DNA of 64,000 nucleotides, taken from Spisula solida (lineage: Eukaryota; Mollusca; Bivalvia; Venerida; Mactridae). Below the pieces are notes generated by a model, which saw only the letters and a list, made by a program, of their open reading frames with translations, searched no databases and was not told where the DNA came from. This document shows positions 12,153 through 23,713 of the stretch, piece after piece (position 1 is the first letter of the stretch; every line of letters begins with the position of its first letter). The stretch lies in contig OX365956.1 of assembly GCA_947247005.1 (NCBI GenBank), positions 9,382,089-9,446,088 of the forward strand. Direction: 5' to 3'. The translations under genes were made by a program, and so were the position numbers.

Positions 12153-12849
12153 GTTTTTAATAAGTGCGCATTTTATTTTAAAGAATGTAATTTCTCGAAT
12201 TTGAAAGGTGGACTTGTTGCCATCAGTGAATAAATAAGGTAACATTATTTTTAAATCAACATCTGTTTATAAAGGACCTGTGACGTAATCTTTTCACAGA
12301 TAATACACGTCCCGTTCTGTGACAAATAGATTTAGGCCTAGTATAGATGTTTCGTGGGCATCGGTGACATAACTTTTATTTGATGAACATCATGATATCA
12401 GTCTACGGCCGTAGTTTGTTTTTTGCCCAACAAACTAATTAATAAAATTGTTATTCTTTTAAAGGTTGAGTCTTTCAACATTTATGTTTTTAATTACTTG
12501 AATGATAAATCATTTTATATTTCTGTCACAGGACTCGACACACAGACATTAGTTAAAATATGTTGACCTAGATATTTTGTGTACACGCGATTCATGTACC
12601 GGAGTGTTTACAGCCTATTTATTAGAATGGAATATATCCAATTATAACAGAAACGTAAGAGTCCAAAAGTTTACTGGATTTAATTAACAATGGCTGTAGA
12701 TCGACAATATTCTTGTTGTCTATGAGGATAATGCCGCTCGGCGATAAACTAAAAAGTGACTCGATCGCCGTATCTTCGGTTAATATTTATGTTCGTTTTG
12801 AAATAACAGCCGAGTAATAACATTATTAATAAAGAAACAGTATGCGAAT

Positions 12850-13950
12850 CAGGCCCGGATCCACCGGACCCGTGCTCCCCCCCCCCCCTAGTTGGCCTCG
12901 GAGTGACCATTTTATACATCCCAAAAATGTTAAAATCCTTAAAATATTACCAATTGATCTGGCTAGGGACCGATATTTTGTAACAGCCTCTGTATATAAT
13001 TGCATATAACGGAAGCGTGTGCAATAAAATGTGGCCTCTGTTGTTTATCCAGGCTCTAATTTCTCCCGATCTGTATCATTCAGACGCTTAACAAATGCTT
13101 TTAAATCGTCTGAATGGTCATAATTTAGGTTTGATTAATATATCTATGTTGCTATAATGTGTGCACTGATCGATTTAATAATAGTGAAACGACAGAGCTT
13201 AAATTACATTTCGAAATTTTCTTGTTGATATATTTATTACTGATTATGTAACAACGCAATTTCAATAATTTCACGTGAGTTTTTAGAACATAAAAGCTGC
13301 AAAAAGATTTAAATTCAAATTTGACAAAAATCTTCGCAAGTGGGGGCACATATTTTTAAAGTTCATGTGTCTAGCGTTGAATAATTTCAATATTTTTTAA
13401 AAGTTAGAGAGCGGAATTTCATGATTTTTTATTAAAATTTTACAAAAATCGATCTGAACCTGTGGAAACTTTCAGTTATAAATATATTGTTTATTTCATG
13501 GGTTATGAATATTGATTTGTAGCAGTAGACCTACACTTTTAATAATTTAACGTCTTACTTAAAAATTTAAAGTTCTTATTTGAAAAAAAAATCTTCATTG
13601 ATGTAAACATTTGTTTAAATAATTGCACAAAAAATTTCCGTTGTCTGATAATGTAGCGTGAATTTTAAAATATGTCGCCTGATTTGTAAATTTTAGGGAA
13701 TTCAAAGAAATTATTTTTAAATAACTGTTAAACTCATTGTATTTTCTGTTGATGTAGCAGTACAATTTTAGTACCTTGACTTCTGATTTTAAAAGCTTAA
13801 AGTGGTGCAGTAAATTGCATGATTTTAATTCGAAAATTGAAAACATCTTGGCCGGGAGGGGACACCCTTGACGGTCCAACCCAAACATAACATCCCAATA
13901 GCTAGCTGTGCCCCCCCCCCCCCACTAGACAATTTCTGGATCCTGGCCTG
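12850..13950. mobile_element. hAT-like non-autonomous element
   Basis: The left end is CAGGCCCGGATCCA and the reversed right end is CAGGCCAGGATCCA. CGAAT directly flanks both ends (12845-12849 and 13951-13955), a partial target duplication. Ends of this type with adjoining G/C homopolymers are typical of hAT elements. The interior has degenerate repeats of about 250-290 bp (compare 13230, 13510 and 13755), and the minus frames 13152-13349 and 13595-13888 share an ALK/KIF-like theme. No transposase DDE or RAZB motif was recognised. Confidence 0.75.
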
Positions 13951-14959
13951 CGAATATCGTTGTATGTCCGCAACGATTCTTGTGATAATCCATCCAATCC
14001 GCATTGCCTTTAGATTTTATTTAGAATCTTAAGGTTTTATTCAGAATTTACGCTATAAATATTTTGTATTGCTCGTTTGCATTACATACCTATAGATTCT
14101 ATAATTAATATGTATTGTCTAATCCAAATGATAAATTGAACTCTACCACATATGCGCAATGTCTAGACTACGCGTGAGAGTAATCAACATGCTGAGATTA
14201 TACGGTAAGGTCATTTTTTCTGTTAACGACGTTACGTCATTTGCCGCATTTGGACCCAAAGTCTCATGGTGCGTCACATATACGCATAATACTTTCACAA
14301 ACATGTCAATATCAAGACATAACCATGTTCGCCATGTAATTGTACCTTGTATGACTCGTTTACACTTCACAAGTCAGACACTTGAACCAAACAGTTTATT
14401 CTCCTGAGCAGTTTGTATTTCACATACAGACTCGTCACGCAAACTATCAATCATTTGTTCAGGACTAATGGAAATGACAGGGTAGTAGACACGTTACTGG
14501 AAATGCTGTAAATATGTCTGTTCGAACAAATAATTGGACCGTCTTCTTGTCATCCGGTTTTCTGAATGTTTAGAAGAGCGATAAGTGTTCGTGTTCACAG
14601 ACGTTTCCGTCAATGAACAGCAATAAAACGATCGTTCATTTGGAGATATTAGGCGCTCATTGTCATATGTCACAATTAGTGTCCCATATAATACACGGGC
14701 CACAGGGCCATACGTTTGATGGTTGAGTTATAAGTTGCTATGTGGAAAATAGCGTGTATATGTAGTACATCGTTTTAATTCGAGTGCATGCCACTCTGCT
14801 GGTTGATATTCACACAGTCCATAGTTGACATATTGGTGTTTCACAATGGTTATAAATTTGTATTGTTTTCTACTGAAAGCTTGTGCAAAGTGCAAAATTC
14901 ATTGAGTTTCATTTGTATATTACAATGAGATACCGCGGCAGAATAATTTCAATACATGT

Positions 14960-15118
14960 CTAGAACAGGCACCTAATTCCAAGATAATTTTGAAAATACA
15001 CCTTATTTCAAGACATTTCAAGAAAAGGAACCTTATCCAAGATAGTTCTAGAACAGACAACGTATTTCAAGACATTTCATGAAAAGGCACTTTATTCCAA
15101 GACATTTCAAGATATTGA
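14960..15118 (+). repeat. Degenerate ~30-bp tandem repeat
   Basis: Units resemble CCTTATTTCAAGACATTTCA then AGAAAAGGAA, alternating with CCAAGATAGTTCTAGAACAG versions, about five in all. Copy B retains only two or three units (about 35510-35590), so the array changed length after duplication. Confidence 0.65.
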
Positions 15119-16785
15119 ACATAACATATTTACAAACAGTCTATTGCATAAATTAACTAGTAGAGAACACAATAGAGCATTGTGTAGATGTATTATCTTA
15201 CAATAAGAATGATATCGACATACAGCAACGGCTAGTTACATGTACATACCTTTGGTGGATATTCCCTTCCATATAGTTGATCATATTAAAAACAATGTGA
15301 ATTTCTTAGTTGTTTTGGAATTTGGTGCACCAATGTATCAAGGGTTAACTGGCGTCTAACAGGAAAATCATTTCTGGTTTTGAATGTTATTTACATACAT
15401 AATGATTTGGAACAAAACCAACCCATTGTGAATGAGTGTGTTGGTCTCTTTGTCCGTTTATTTACCGCATGTCTCACAAGAAGGGACTTAATGGTGATTT
15501 TAAAACAGGATTCGCTTAAAAGAACCTCTAAATAAAAGTATCGGCGTTTTCAGTCAGCTCTATATTTGTAGTTCACTTGAGTCTCATATCCATTGTGAGT
15601 ATTTGTGCTCAGTCTATGTCAGGCATCGTCAACGTTAGCTTGTGAACCACACCTCACGCAATGTAACTTGATCACAATGTTTATTTCTATGGAATCTAAG
15701 TGCAGTTTGATACAGTAACTGCTGAATCATCTTGAGTAAAACAGCTAGGTAAAAATAAAAATTAAAATTAATAACACATTAGTGAACATTCTAGAGGCCG
15801 CATATGTTTGGCAAAAAATGTTTGTCTCCATGAAAACCCGGACAAGTTAATAATTTGGTCGATTACGGTCGAAATTCAGGTAAAATATGGTAACTCAAAG
15901 ATATAGCACCATCTTATAAACACATGTTAGTGAATGCATTGGAGCGTCAATCATTAGACACTTTGAGCAATGACACTCGTTTGGGCGATACATGTATTAT
16001 GACCATCATGACCCTCTTGTCTCTATAGACTTTTGTGTTTGTATCATTAAAAACAAAATATGAATATAATTTACTTTCAATAACAGGATTTGACAAGCAT
16101 AGGCTGAGATCTGTTACTGTATTATCAATGTCTGTAACACAATTGATATGACGTGACCGGATATGATAAAGACGGCAAAAGAAGTTACATGAACGTTTAC
16201 ACCTCAAAATACAAATCATTAATTTGCTATAATCATGACTGACGTTCACTATTCCGATATCAAGTTCTTTCTATAGGATATATTACGCCATACAAATAGA
16301 TATCTTGATAACGTTCAATCGATAGCGACCCCATTATACTGAAATTCGAGTATCGAAAAATGCCTCTTGAAAAAAACAAGCCATTGTTTTAGGGTCACTC
16401 TTAAGCTAATGGCATGTCAATAACTATTAAGATCATGTGTTCATAATTCCTACATCTACTAGACAGATACTATTCCTAAAGGAAGGAAATAGATCCAAAA
16501 AGTACATTTTGTGGAACCGTAACATCTTAATGCATTTTATGTAAAATAAAATGCCCATCATGTCCAACGATAAAATCTTGGCGCATGTTCACTTTGTATT
16601 TAGTCTGGAGCATGAAACTGGATACGGCGTAATGTCTCAAATACATCAAATGTAATTGCGATATTTGTATTCACTCTAATACACAAATGTCATTTTAAAG
16701 ATATTGAACTGTTTGCCAAATACATTGTAATACGTTGTGTACACTGACTGAACTGAATAATGGTAAAAAGAAAGCAGTGTGTTAC

Positions 16786-18356
16786 ATATATATGCACATT
16801 CCTTCCGTGTTCTTGTCATGAAAAAAGTAATACTAATAGTACTGATCTGCATTTGCGTTGCTTCACACTTAAAAGTGCAAAATAGTTTCTATATCTGTAC
16901 ATCGATTTATAAGTTGTAAGCAGTTGTTGCACAATCAACAATTTCAGAGGGCAATGCATAGAGCACTATCCTCTCTTTAGCATCCTAGTCAAACAGTTCT
17001 CATCAACCTGATACAGCAATCAAACGCTGTGCTTCGGAATGGGTACATCGTTTTGGGCCTGACTCAACGTGATTGTGTTTCTATAGGATAGCAACGCCAA
17101 CACTAAGCCCTAGCATTTCCACACCATTTTAAGATACTGTGCTGTTATCTGCTGATAACAGTCAGCCAATATACTAATTCTCACTCAGAAATATTGATCG
17201 GGACTTTAATTACGGGATTCCAACCTATGATATACGTCCAATATTGCGCGTAGGTTAACTGATGGGGTTCACTGTCCGGCTACTTCCGGCTGTAATTGTG
17301 TATTCCGGATTAAATATCTATGCTACATGCATCTTGATACAATATTTATATGGAATGGTGGTCTTTGATTTCTGGCAAAAAAGTTTTGGTCAATGTCCTG
17401 AAAAAGTATAATTTTTAATGTGTTATTGGTAATAACCGTGACTGGTTGTGATAAGTACAAATGCTATTTTAGCTCGGTTCAACATCTTTTGGCCATTTTA
17501 TTATCGTTGAAATATTCTTCATGGAATAACTAAATCTTTAAAACCTAAGTTATTATTTTTATGAATAACAACACACAACGTACTAATTCAATATCACCAT
17601 AACACGTGTCAAACATCCCTAGTTCTTTGTTCCGCAGCTCGATGTTTTACAATCATTCGTTTTAACACGCGCTATGATTGTCTTTAATGTGATAGGGTTT
17701 AGCCTTTGTGTACAACATAAAAACGAAACAAATTGTATTTAGTCAGATTGTTGTACTCCCGCTAGGGATGCGGTTTGTCAACAGTGTTTAATGTTAAGCG
17801 TAAGGCTTAAAGTTTTTCTGGTAGTCTTAACACATCACTTATGTGCATAAATTACATGTAGCTTACATAATGAACAGTTGAAACGACGATCTAGGTCAGT
17901 AATATCTTAAATAACGAGTCACTAATTTCAAATTTTATTAGTAATATCTGCATTTGGCCAATTCACTACATAGATATAGGTATAAATATACAAACACGTG
18001 ACATAGTATTTTACAGAACTTAGTAACAAACTGAGCAATGGCTACAGAACGTGTAGTGTGGTGATTTAAACTCAGTTTTCATTGATGTTTTTTGTGGAAC
18101 TGATAGTCAAATTGTAAGTGTTCTTGGTGACGTCGTGAAGGGAGCATGATTATCCCCAGAATAACGGCATATCACTTAAATAATTCCGATCACATAGCAA
18201 GAAGTGGCCGGAAGCAATGCACTGTCTAGTTGTATTAATACATGTTTCAAAGTCCATGGATCAGGGGACTACAAGCCAATAGGCATGTGTTTAAGGCATA
18301 TTTGATTGCGATTCGTAAATCCCTGGTATGTACGTGTCTGTGATTCCAATATTTAC
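16786..18356. other. Non-coding spacer after copy A
   Basis: Similarity to copy B is lost shortly after ACTGACTGAACTGAATAATG. A small palindrome, CTGTTATCTGCTGATAACAG, lies near 17145. No gene or larger repeat was recognised. Confidence 0.5.
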
Positions 18357-18770
18357 TTTATCACATAACCTGCGGTCCAGGAGTGCCGTAAAGCCGTGCC
18401 GTAAATATCGTTCGGCACTCCCAGACTGTGCAATAAATATTTAAATTAGCTTGACGTGACGTTAGCCAATCAATGCATTGATCCGTCAATGACGTCAAGA
18501 TAATATTAACGTCGCCATGACGTCGCGCTCATTGTACCGCTGAATTTTGGCTGAAACATATGCAGCGTACATCATCCTTTTGAACAATAATGTTCATTTT
18601 TAAGGTTATGTGATAAATAGAATCTTACATTCGTGCTCATTGCATACGAGTTTTATTAAACTCGTCGACAAAAACAATATGACACTCGGCAAAGCCTCGT
18701 GTCATATCATTTTGTCCACTTGTTTAATAAAACTCGTATGTAATGAGCACTCATGCAAGATCCTCTATAC
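18357..18770 (+). mobile_element. Composite palindromic MITE: TIR unit plus fold-back unit
   Basis: The first part, 18357-18617, has perfect 15-bp terminal inverted repeats (TTTATCACATAACCT). The second part, about 18618-18770, is a hairpin whose arms contain GTGCTCATTRCATACGAGTT and reach TCTTRCAT at the outer edge. The same two parts in the same relation occur reversed at 33063-33476, so they move or are copied as one unit. TGACGTCA words lie in the TIR part. No coding capacity. Confidence 0.85.
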
Positions 18771-20065
18771 ATGTATATATCACAGGAAACGTAAAGCATG
18801 TTTGGAACTTTTTTGCCACCATGGGCCCTAAATTTTAGACGGATCAAGTACAATAATAGGGAGTGTTTTCACAGTAAAACTATGATTCGATGTATAGATC
18901 AGCCTAGTATCCGTTTTCCAATTAGAGTTTTGTTTGTTTGTTATTTTACTAATCAAAACATGCTTACGGTACAATAACTAAAGCACACGAGGTTTAATTA
19001 GAGGCAGGTCAAATATGCTCGGCTTAATCATAGTATACACGAAGTGAGTAAGATTCATTCATAAAAACACCATTGGCAATTCTATTCAAACATGAGAAAT
19101 TCTATAAGAAATAAAAAAAACTCTACTTTCATATCATACGACCTGAAGAGATATAAAAGGAGGATAAATGTCATACACTTTCAGGTCTGCTCAACAATTG
19201 CTCAATTGATCTGGGAATGTACTTTTTCATTACGCTCGGGCGATTCTCGGTAATGCAGGTTCTTGTATGTACGCCATAATAAAACGTGTTTCTATAAAAC
19301 AATGGACAATATATCAAGCTAAAGTATCACAACCAATTCATTGCAAACACTATCAAAGTGATATATTGCAATACACCGGGTAATAAACTGCTGAGGGCAT
19401 TCAGCGTTATAATAGTAGGTGCTGGTGCTAGGTCGTATAATGGTTGTTCCAGGACCGCTCGCCACAGCGTCGGGATAAGGGATAATATGACTGGTAGTAT
19501 CCATATGCGTGCAATATTGTCCATGCATGCATCAATGTCTCCCATTGTCTTTACTTATACAGGGTGTTAAAAAAGGTGTGTTCTCAACATTGAAAGTCAT
19601 AACTACTTTTCCATGAGCTATAAGTACACAGTGTTAACTTTAATTTCTTACTGTAAAAGCTACATTTAAAGAACATTTTACATTCTTCGGACGTCAGAAA
19701 AATAAACTATTGAAACATTGAGAACGAACAATCATATATGACGCATGGTTTATGTTAGCATTTAAATACGTTAGTTACATAGTTCTTACTTAGAACCCAC
19801 ATGCTGAGTACGCGAGCCTTTCGTTTTGATAGTTCAATGAAAATTCCCCGTAGCATCCTGCGTTCGGACAGCGAGCACCAGTACACTGGCGAATGTTAAA
19901 TACACTGCATAATGCCGCTCACTAGATACGCATGACAGCAAATTGAATCTGGTTATAAAGAACAACCCTTATTATATTAAATACATATGCATATGTGGGT
20001 GGTAGATTATATAGCTATCTTCCTGAATTATCGTTAACCCAAGGAATTTATTAGGGAATTTGTAT
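18771..20065. other. Non-coding spacer with an unsupported minus-strand frame
   Basis: The minus frame 19327-19545 (72 codons, MGDIDACMDNIARIW...) has two hydrophobic stretches resembling membrane segments. The same DNA is also open in two other frames and no splice structure is convincing, so it is not called as a gene. CAGGGTGTTAAAAAAGG at 19560 resembles a mariner-type end, but no partner end was found. Confidence 0.35.
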
Positions 20066-20245
20066 CGGGAGGTTTCCACTTGTAATACTAGTAGTGTAAA
20101 TCGGGAGGTTTCCACTTGTAATACTAGTAGTGTAAATCGGGAGGTTTCCACTTGTAATACTAGTAGTGTAAATCGGGAGGTTTCCACTTGTAATACTAGT
20201 AGTGTAAATCGGGAGGTTTCCACTTGTAATACTAGTAGTGTAAAT
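20066..20245 (+). repeat. Perfect 36-bp x5 tandem repeat
   Basis: Five identical units begin CGGGAGGTTTCCACTTGTAA and end TACTAGTAGTGTAAAT. No differences were seen between units, which indicates recent expansion or homogenisation. Because 36 is divisible by three, long frames appear on both strands here (12-residue periodic peptides). These are artefacts. Confidence 0.97.
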
Positions 20246-20690
20246 CGCGTATTTCTCCCAGAATTCATTTTGGTAATTTTCAATAAAAAGGCAAAGGATT
20301 TTACTTGCCAATGAGAACATGCATTCAACTCAGTAAACTTCGTGGAAAGTAGCGATTTTACAGTAATATATGAATTTGTATATTTATGCAAACACTTGGT
20401 TACGAATGTTTTGCTTAAACAGAACTATTATCATTATCTTAAATTCGTGGTGTTTCGCTTGGTTGGCTGTATCAAGGCTACTCAACTAAATATCGATTAT
20501 GCAAAACATAAAAAAGCAAACAAGGCACAATGTTAACTCATGATAACGGTTCAAGAAAATTGACAAAATCAACTATTTTTCTGCACAAGTACTAGAATTG
20601 TTGTAAAAAACAATTTAAATGTATTTTTCTTATAGCTCGGAGCTAATTTTGAGCATGGCTTTAAATGATCGGCTGCTCCTTACCCGATCA

Positions 20691-21660
20691 TTAAGGTGAT
20701 TGCAAACTCTTCAGTTGAGCGGAAGTTTAGAAATCGGTGTAAATAGGACGTATTGAAAGCTTCTGACTGCCATGATGAAATAGTACGAAAAACTTAAAAC
20801 TGATGTGTCAGCATGTTCTCATGTCTTACAATCGCGAATTTACTGTGTAGTTATTACTATATTTTACTATAATAAGCTTGCAGAATAAAGCTATAGCTGA
20901 AATGGTATGTGCCATTTATTCCTAACGTTGAAACACCAACACTCGCGAATACTAGCTTCAACGTATGTGAAACGTAATATAATGCGCCCACACAAAATTG
21001 TATCCAAAGTTTAATATTTGTTTAGCAAGCGTCCAGACTACTTTAGAGGAAGGTTCCTCTGCATATTTTTCGTAAGAGTATAGACTAGCTAATGCAAAAA
21101 GTGCATGGGCTCATCTTTAAATATATACATTTTTCAAAAACAAATTATCGCCAAAACTGGAAACAACGTAATCAAAACGTTGATGTATTTTGTAAACTCT
21201 CCTGGTTTTCGACATTTCATAAATCACTAAAGTGTCAACTGAAATAATCTAGCCGAGCAACTGCCATGAAATTTGGGATAAAACTTCTATTATAGATACT
21301 CTACTGGTTGCCTGTACCAATTATATTTTTCGTATAACTTAAAAATGAAAAATCACATATTTTAAAATATCATTTAAATACATATAACATTCATAGCCTA
21401 AAAGAAACGTTATCGTGTGATTCCGTATATACGAACTTTCATGCATGCCAAGTTTTATGTAATCAAATGTCAAACTTTTTCGGTGAAATGCAAATATCAG
21501 TTTTTAGGGGGGGGGTTCCCCAAAATTTAAAATATCTTAAAAACTAGCCGAGCAAAATTGTTATGGGTTTGTACATCACTATCATGAGTATGTTCTTCAT
21601 AAAAATCAGGTGTTTGATACCTCTTGTACAAAACAATTTAAGAGTTGGGAATCACCTTAA
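20691..21660. mobile_element. 970-bp TTAA-flanked TIR element
   Basis: The left end is TTAAGGTGATTGCAAACTCT and the reversed right end TTAAGGTGATTCCCAACTCT. TTAA at both extremes fits a TTAA target duplication (piggyBac or Kolobok type), although no empty site was found here. Internally CTAGCCGAGCAA recurs near 21250 and 21545. The left 300 bp resembles, reversed, the sequence at 33640-33928, and parts resemble 5840-6000 and 32010-32170. No transposase frame. Confidence 0.8.
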
Positions 21661-22105
21661 ATTAAATTACAAATTTCAGAACGCCAGTTAAGTCACAAGG
21701 CAGTGTCATATCATTTGTACTATTAGCAACGTGTTTGTCCTCTAGTGGTTTGATCCAATCTGTAGATACCCGAAAGGAATATTCTTAACTATTTTATATG
21801 TCGTTAGTGAAGTGTTAATGTCATCCTTCGGAAGTCAGCTTCGAATATTTGCACTTGATTTGTTCTTTGTTTTATGTTGCTTTGGAGTTGGAAGTAAATG
21901 TAAAAAGTTTGTGTTATGTACAGACATAAACAATTATCGTCTAGTATACAAAAAAAACATGTTTCAAGCGCAGGAAAAATGAACGTCATTGATTGCTTTT
22001 TTAAAATTGCACTGGAGCAAACATTCCCGGCGCTTCGCGGAATTCTTCAATTAAATTGTTTTGTATATTGCTTTTTTGTAACAATTCTAAAGCTGTTTGC
22101 AGCAG

Positions 22106-22253
22106 TTTATAATCACAGGTAACAGTATTATTGATAAAGAGTAAAACTAGATTCTTTTATGAAATTTATGTTATCTAAGATAGTATCAATTGTATAAGAA
22201 ATAGTTGGTTTTGTTAAACCTTTATTAATAGTACAGTTACCTGTATTTATAAT
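22106..22253. mobile_element. 132-bp MITE (family M1) with 8-bp target duplication
   Basis: Element 22114-22245 has ends CACAGGTAACAGTATTATTG and, reversed, TACAGGTAACTGTACTATTA. TTTATAAT flanks both sides exactly (22106-22113 and 22246-22253). An 8-bp duplication indicates a hAT-type transposase. Relatives lie at 50664-50792 and 62693-62835. Confidence 0.9.
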
Positions 22254-22439
22254 GGGAAATCGACAAAAAAAGTCACAATTATTGAATATGTTCATTCTTT
22301 GGGTATGGATGCAGTGTCATGATAGAAACAAAAACAGACTTACATGTATTTATAAAATGGACTCACATTCAAGTCACGTACATGTATAAATGTTCCGGCG
22401 AGTGTCAGTCAAACTATCGGTACATACTAGTGTGTTCCG

Positions 22440-23020
22440 TCAACGACACCAGTTATGCAGTAAATGCATCTTATCATCCTCATGGTGTTGGTGACTGGTG
22501 AAGCTTGTATGTTTGAAATATAACGACACAAGTATGAATTGAAAGAGGGCTTTATTTTGTAAAGCCAGAGCCCTTATACACAGTATAAGGCTCTACCAAA
22601 GTATATATATGAAAAAGAGGCTTTACCAAATAGAGCCTAAAAGACAAAATATAAAATAAAAGTTTAATGAAAACATATATGGGCTAAACAAAGCGCCCTA
22701 CATATAATAAAAGGTCTTAATTAATTAGCCGCTGTGCGCAGAGTGGAGGGAGGATGGGAGGTGATGGTAAAATTCGATAATAAAGATGCCAGAAATAAAA
22801 AGTGATTTGCCTCTTGATGGAGCTGCAGGAAATATGAGTGCGCATGCGCGCTCCAGATCACGGCGTGCTTTCGTGACTAATATACACGGCGGAGAGTCAG
22901 TGAATTAAGCGAAATGGCAAAGCACGGCGGCTAGTCAATCAGACAGTAAATAGACTTGAAAATTAGAGATATAAACATAACCCCATCAACGACACCAGTT
23001 ATGCAGTAAATGCATCTTAT
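22440..23020. mobile_element. 511-bp segment flanked by a perfect 35-bp direct repeat
   Basis: The sequence TCAACGACACCAGTTATGCA then GTAAATGCATCTTAT occurs at 22440-22474 and again, identical, at 22986-23020. The enclosed DNA has several small hairpins built on AGCCCTTATAC/GTATAAGGCT and GGCTTTA words, and a G/C-richer right part. The direct repeat is too long for a cut-and-paste transposon duplication. Retroposition, repair-linked insertion or tandem duplication are alternatives. Confidence 0.65.
22839..22850. promoter_or_regulatory. NRF-1-like palindrome TGCGCATGCGCG
   Basis: The motif matches the NRF-1 binding consensus (YGCGCAYGCGCR) and lies in the locally G/C-richer part of the 511-bp segment. 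It might mark a promoter-derived fragment, but no gene is attached. Confidence 0.3.
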
Positions 23021-23159
23021 ATGTTGATTGCTATTATTCTTCGCAAGATGGTTTTTCTAGGTATCACAGTTCTTCTGTAAATAACTTCTTTACGATAAGA
23101 GACAATGATTTATCTTATGCTAATATACACGTACAATGTATATTTAAGTCGATTTCTTA

Positions 23160-23388
23160 CAACTTATATTGATCACATTCGACGCCTCATTTCTGATGGT
23201 ATCCTTCGTCAGGAATTTATGAGAGACAGAAACCAGCTTTCCCTTCCATACTTAGTGTATTTTGTTTTATAACTCGGCAACGAATTAAACCTGCGACCTC
23301 CCACTCTCCAAGGACTATCAATTAAATATTCACGTTAATGCGCACTCGAAACACACGCTCTATCACTAGGCTATCTTGGCTTAAGTTA
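23160..23388 (-). mobile_element. tRNA-derived SINE, family S1, copy 1 (degenerate)
   Basis: Read on the minus strand it begins with a tRNA-like head (TAGCCTAGTGATAGAGCG, A-box-like). After a diverged stretch comes GTCGCAGGTTTAATTCG (B-box-like), and then a body with CATCAGAAATGAGGCGTCGA. The body matches copies at 55560-55796 and 61005-61262. Confidence 0.7.
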
Positions 23389-23453
23389 AGTTTGATGTTG
23401 TCTATAGAACAATACTAGTCGTTACCACACTTATTATCATCAACAAATTTATA

Positions 23454-23554
23454 GTTAGAACATATTAAGTAAATTTTAATGATTAAAAAGGGCGGAGCGA
23501 GCGAAGTGAAGCGAGGCCTTTTTAGTCATTAAAATTTACTTAATATGTTCTAAC
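23454..23554. repeat. 101-bp near-perfect hairpin
   Basis: The arms start GTTAGAACATATTAAGTAAA, continue TTTTAATGA, and are complementary over about 38 bases with very few mismatches. They enclose a purine-rich loop containing GGAGCGAGCGAAGTGAAGCG. It abuts the MITE at 23558 and may be part of one fold-back element. Confidence 0.9.
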
Positions 23555-23557
23555 TAA

Positions 23558-23713
23558 CTTAGAATATAACATTCTGCGTTCTGATTGGCCGATATAAATT
23601 AGCGCCAACGCAAGACGTCAAGTCTGTTAAGAGAAAATTTTAATGATTCAATTTTCGTTTAACCGCGAAAATGCGGCGTTTTCATTGGCTCATAATGTAG
23701 GTTATATTCTAAG
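23558..23713. mobile_element. 156-bp MITE with CTTAGAATATAAC ends
   Basis: Terminal CTTAGAATATAAC at 23558-23570 is exactly reversed at 23701-23713. Further inward, ATTCTG... and the GATTGGCC/GAGCCAAT words are also roughly inverted. The end resembles the start of the neighbouring hairpin (GTTAGAACATATTAAG). Confidence 0.75.

Larger units (their letters stand above)
6748..14283. mobile_element. 7.5-kb composite insertion bounded by ~36-bp imperfect TIRs (copy A only)
   Basis: The left end reads TATGTGACTGGCCATGAGAT then TTTGGGTCCAAATG. The reverse complement of the right end reads TATGTGACGCACCATGAGAC then TTTGGGTCCAAATG. Copy B goes from CTCGTCCAAAC to TTTCACAAACATG with only about 40 bases between. 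TA dinucleotides abut both ends, so a TA target is possible. No transposase was recognised. It holds an inner inverted-repeat unit (7514-10043), a minisatellite and a hAT-like element, so much of its length is nested material. Confidence 0.6.
673..16785 (+). repeat. Segmental duplication, copy A
   Basis: Collinear, same-strand similarity links this span to 24727-37910. Matching blocks by eye: 673-2000 with 24727-25860; 2843-3950 with 29612-30643; 4928-5850 with 30641-31930 (around an insertion at 30798-31150); 5870-6050 with 32060-32230; 6548-6747 with 32230-32395 plus 34080-34110; 14284-16785 with 34150-37268. Shared words such as CACACATCGCG, TTTGCGTCTAATATTCCGTT and CAGACTCGTCACGCAAACTA anchor the blocks. 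The copies look old, with many substitutions and small indels. Copy A is longer because of private insertions at 3949-4931, about 6040-6548 and 6748-14283, and extra sequence at 2002-2842. Confidence 0.9.

Noticed and set aside
19327..19545. Possible membrane-protein exon (minus)
   Set aside because: Two hydrophobic stretches are suggestive, but three frames are open here and no donor or acceptor is convincing.
19558..19580. Second mariner-like end (TACAGGGTGTTAAAAAAGG)
   Set aside because: No inverted partner end could be found within a few kilobases, and the match covers only about ten bases.
20066..20245. CRISPR-like array of 36-bp repeats
   Set aside because: Units are directly abutting with no spacers, and the context is animal non-coding DNA; it is a minisatellite.
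19972..20391. 139-codon minus frame with 12-residue repeats
   Set aside because: It exists only because a 36-bp unit repeats in frame; the plus strand and another minus frame are open over the same DNA.
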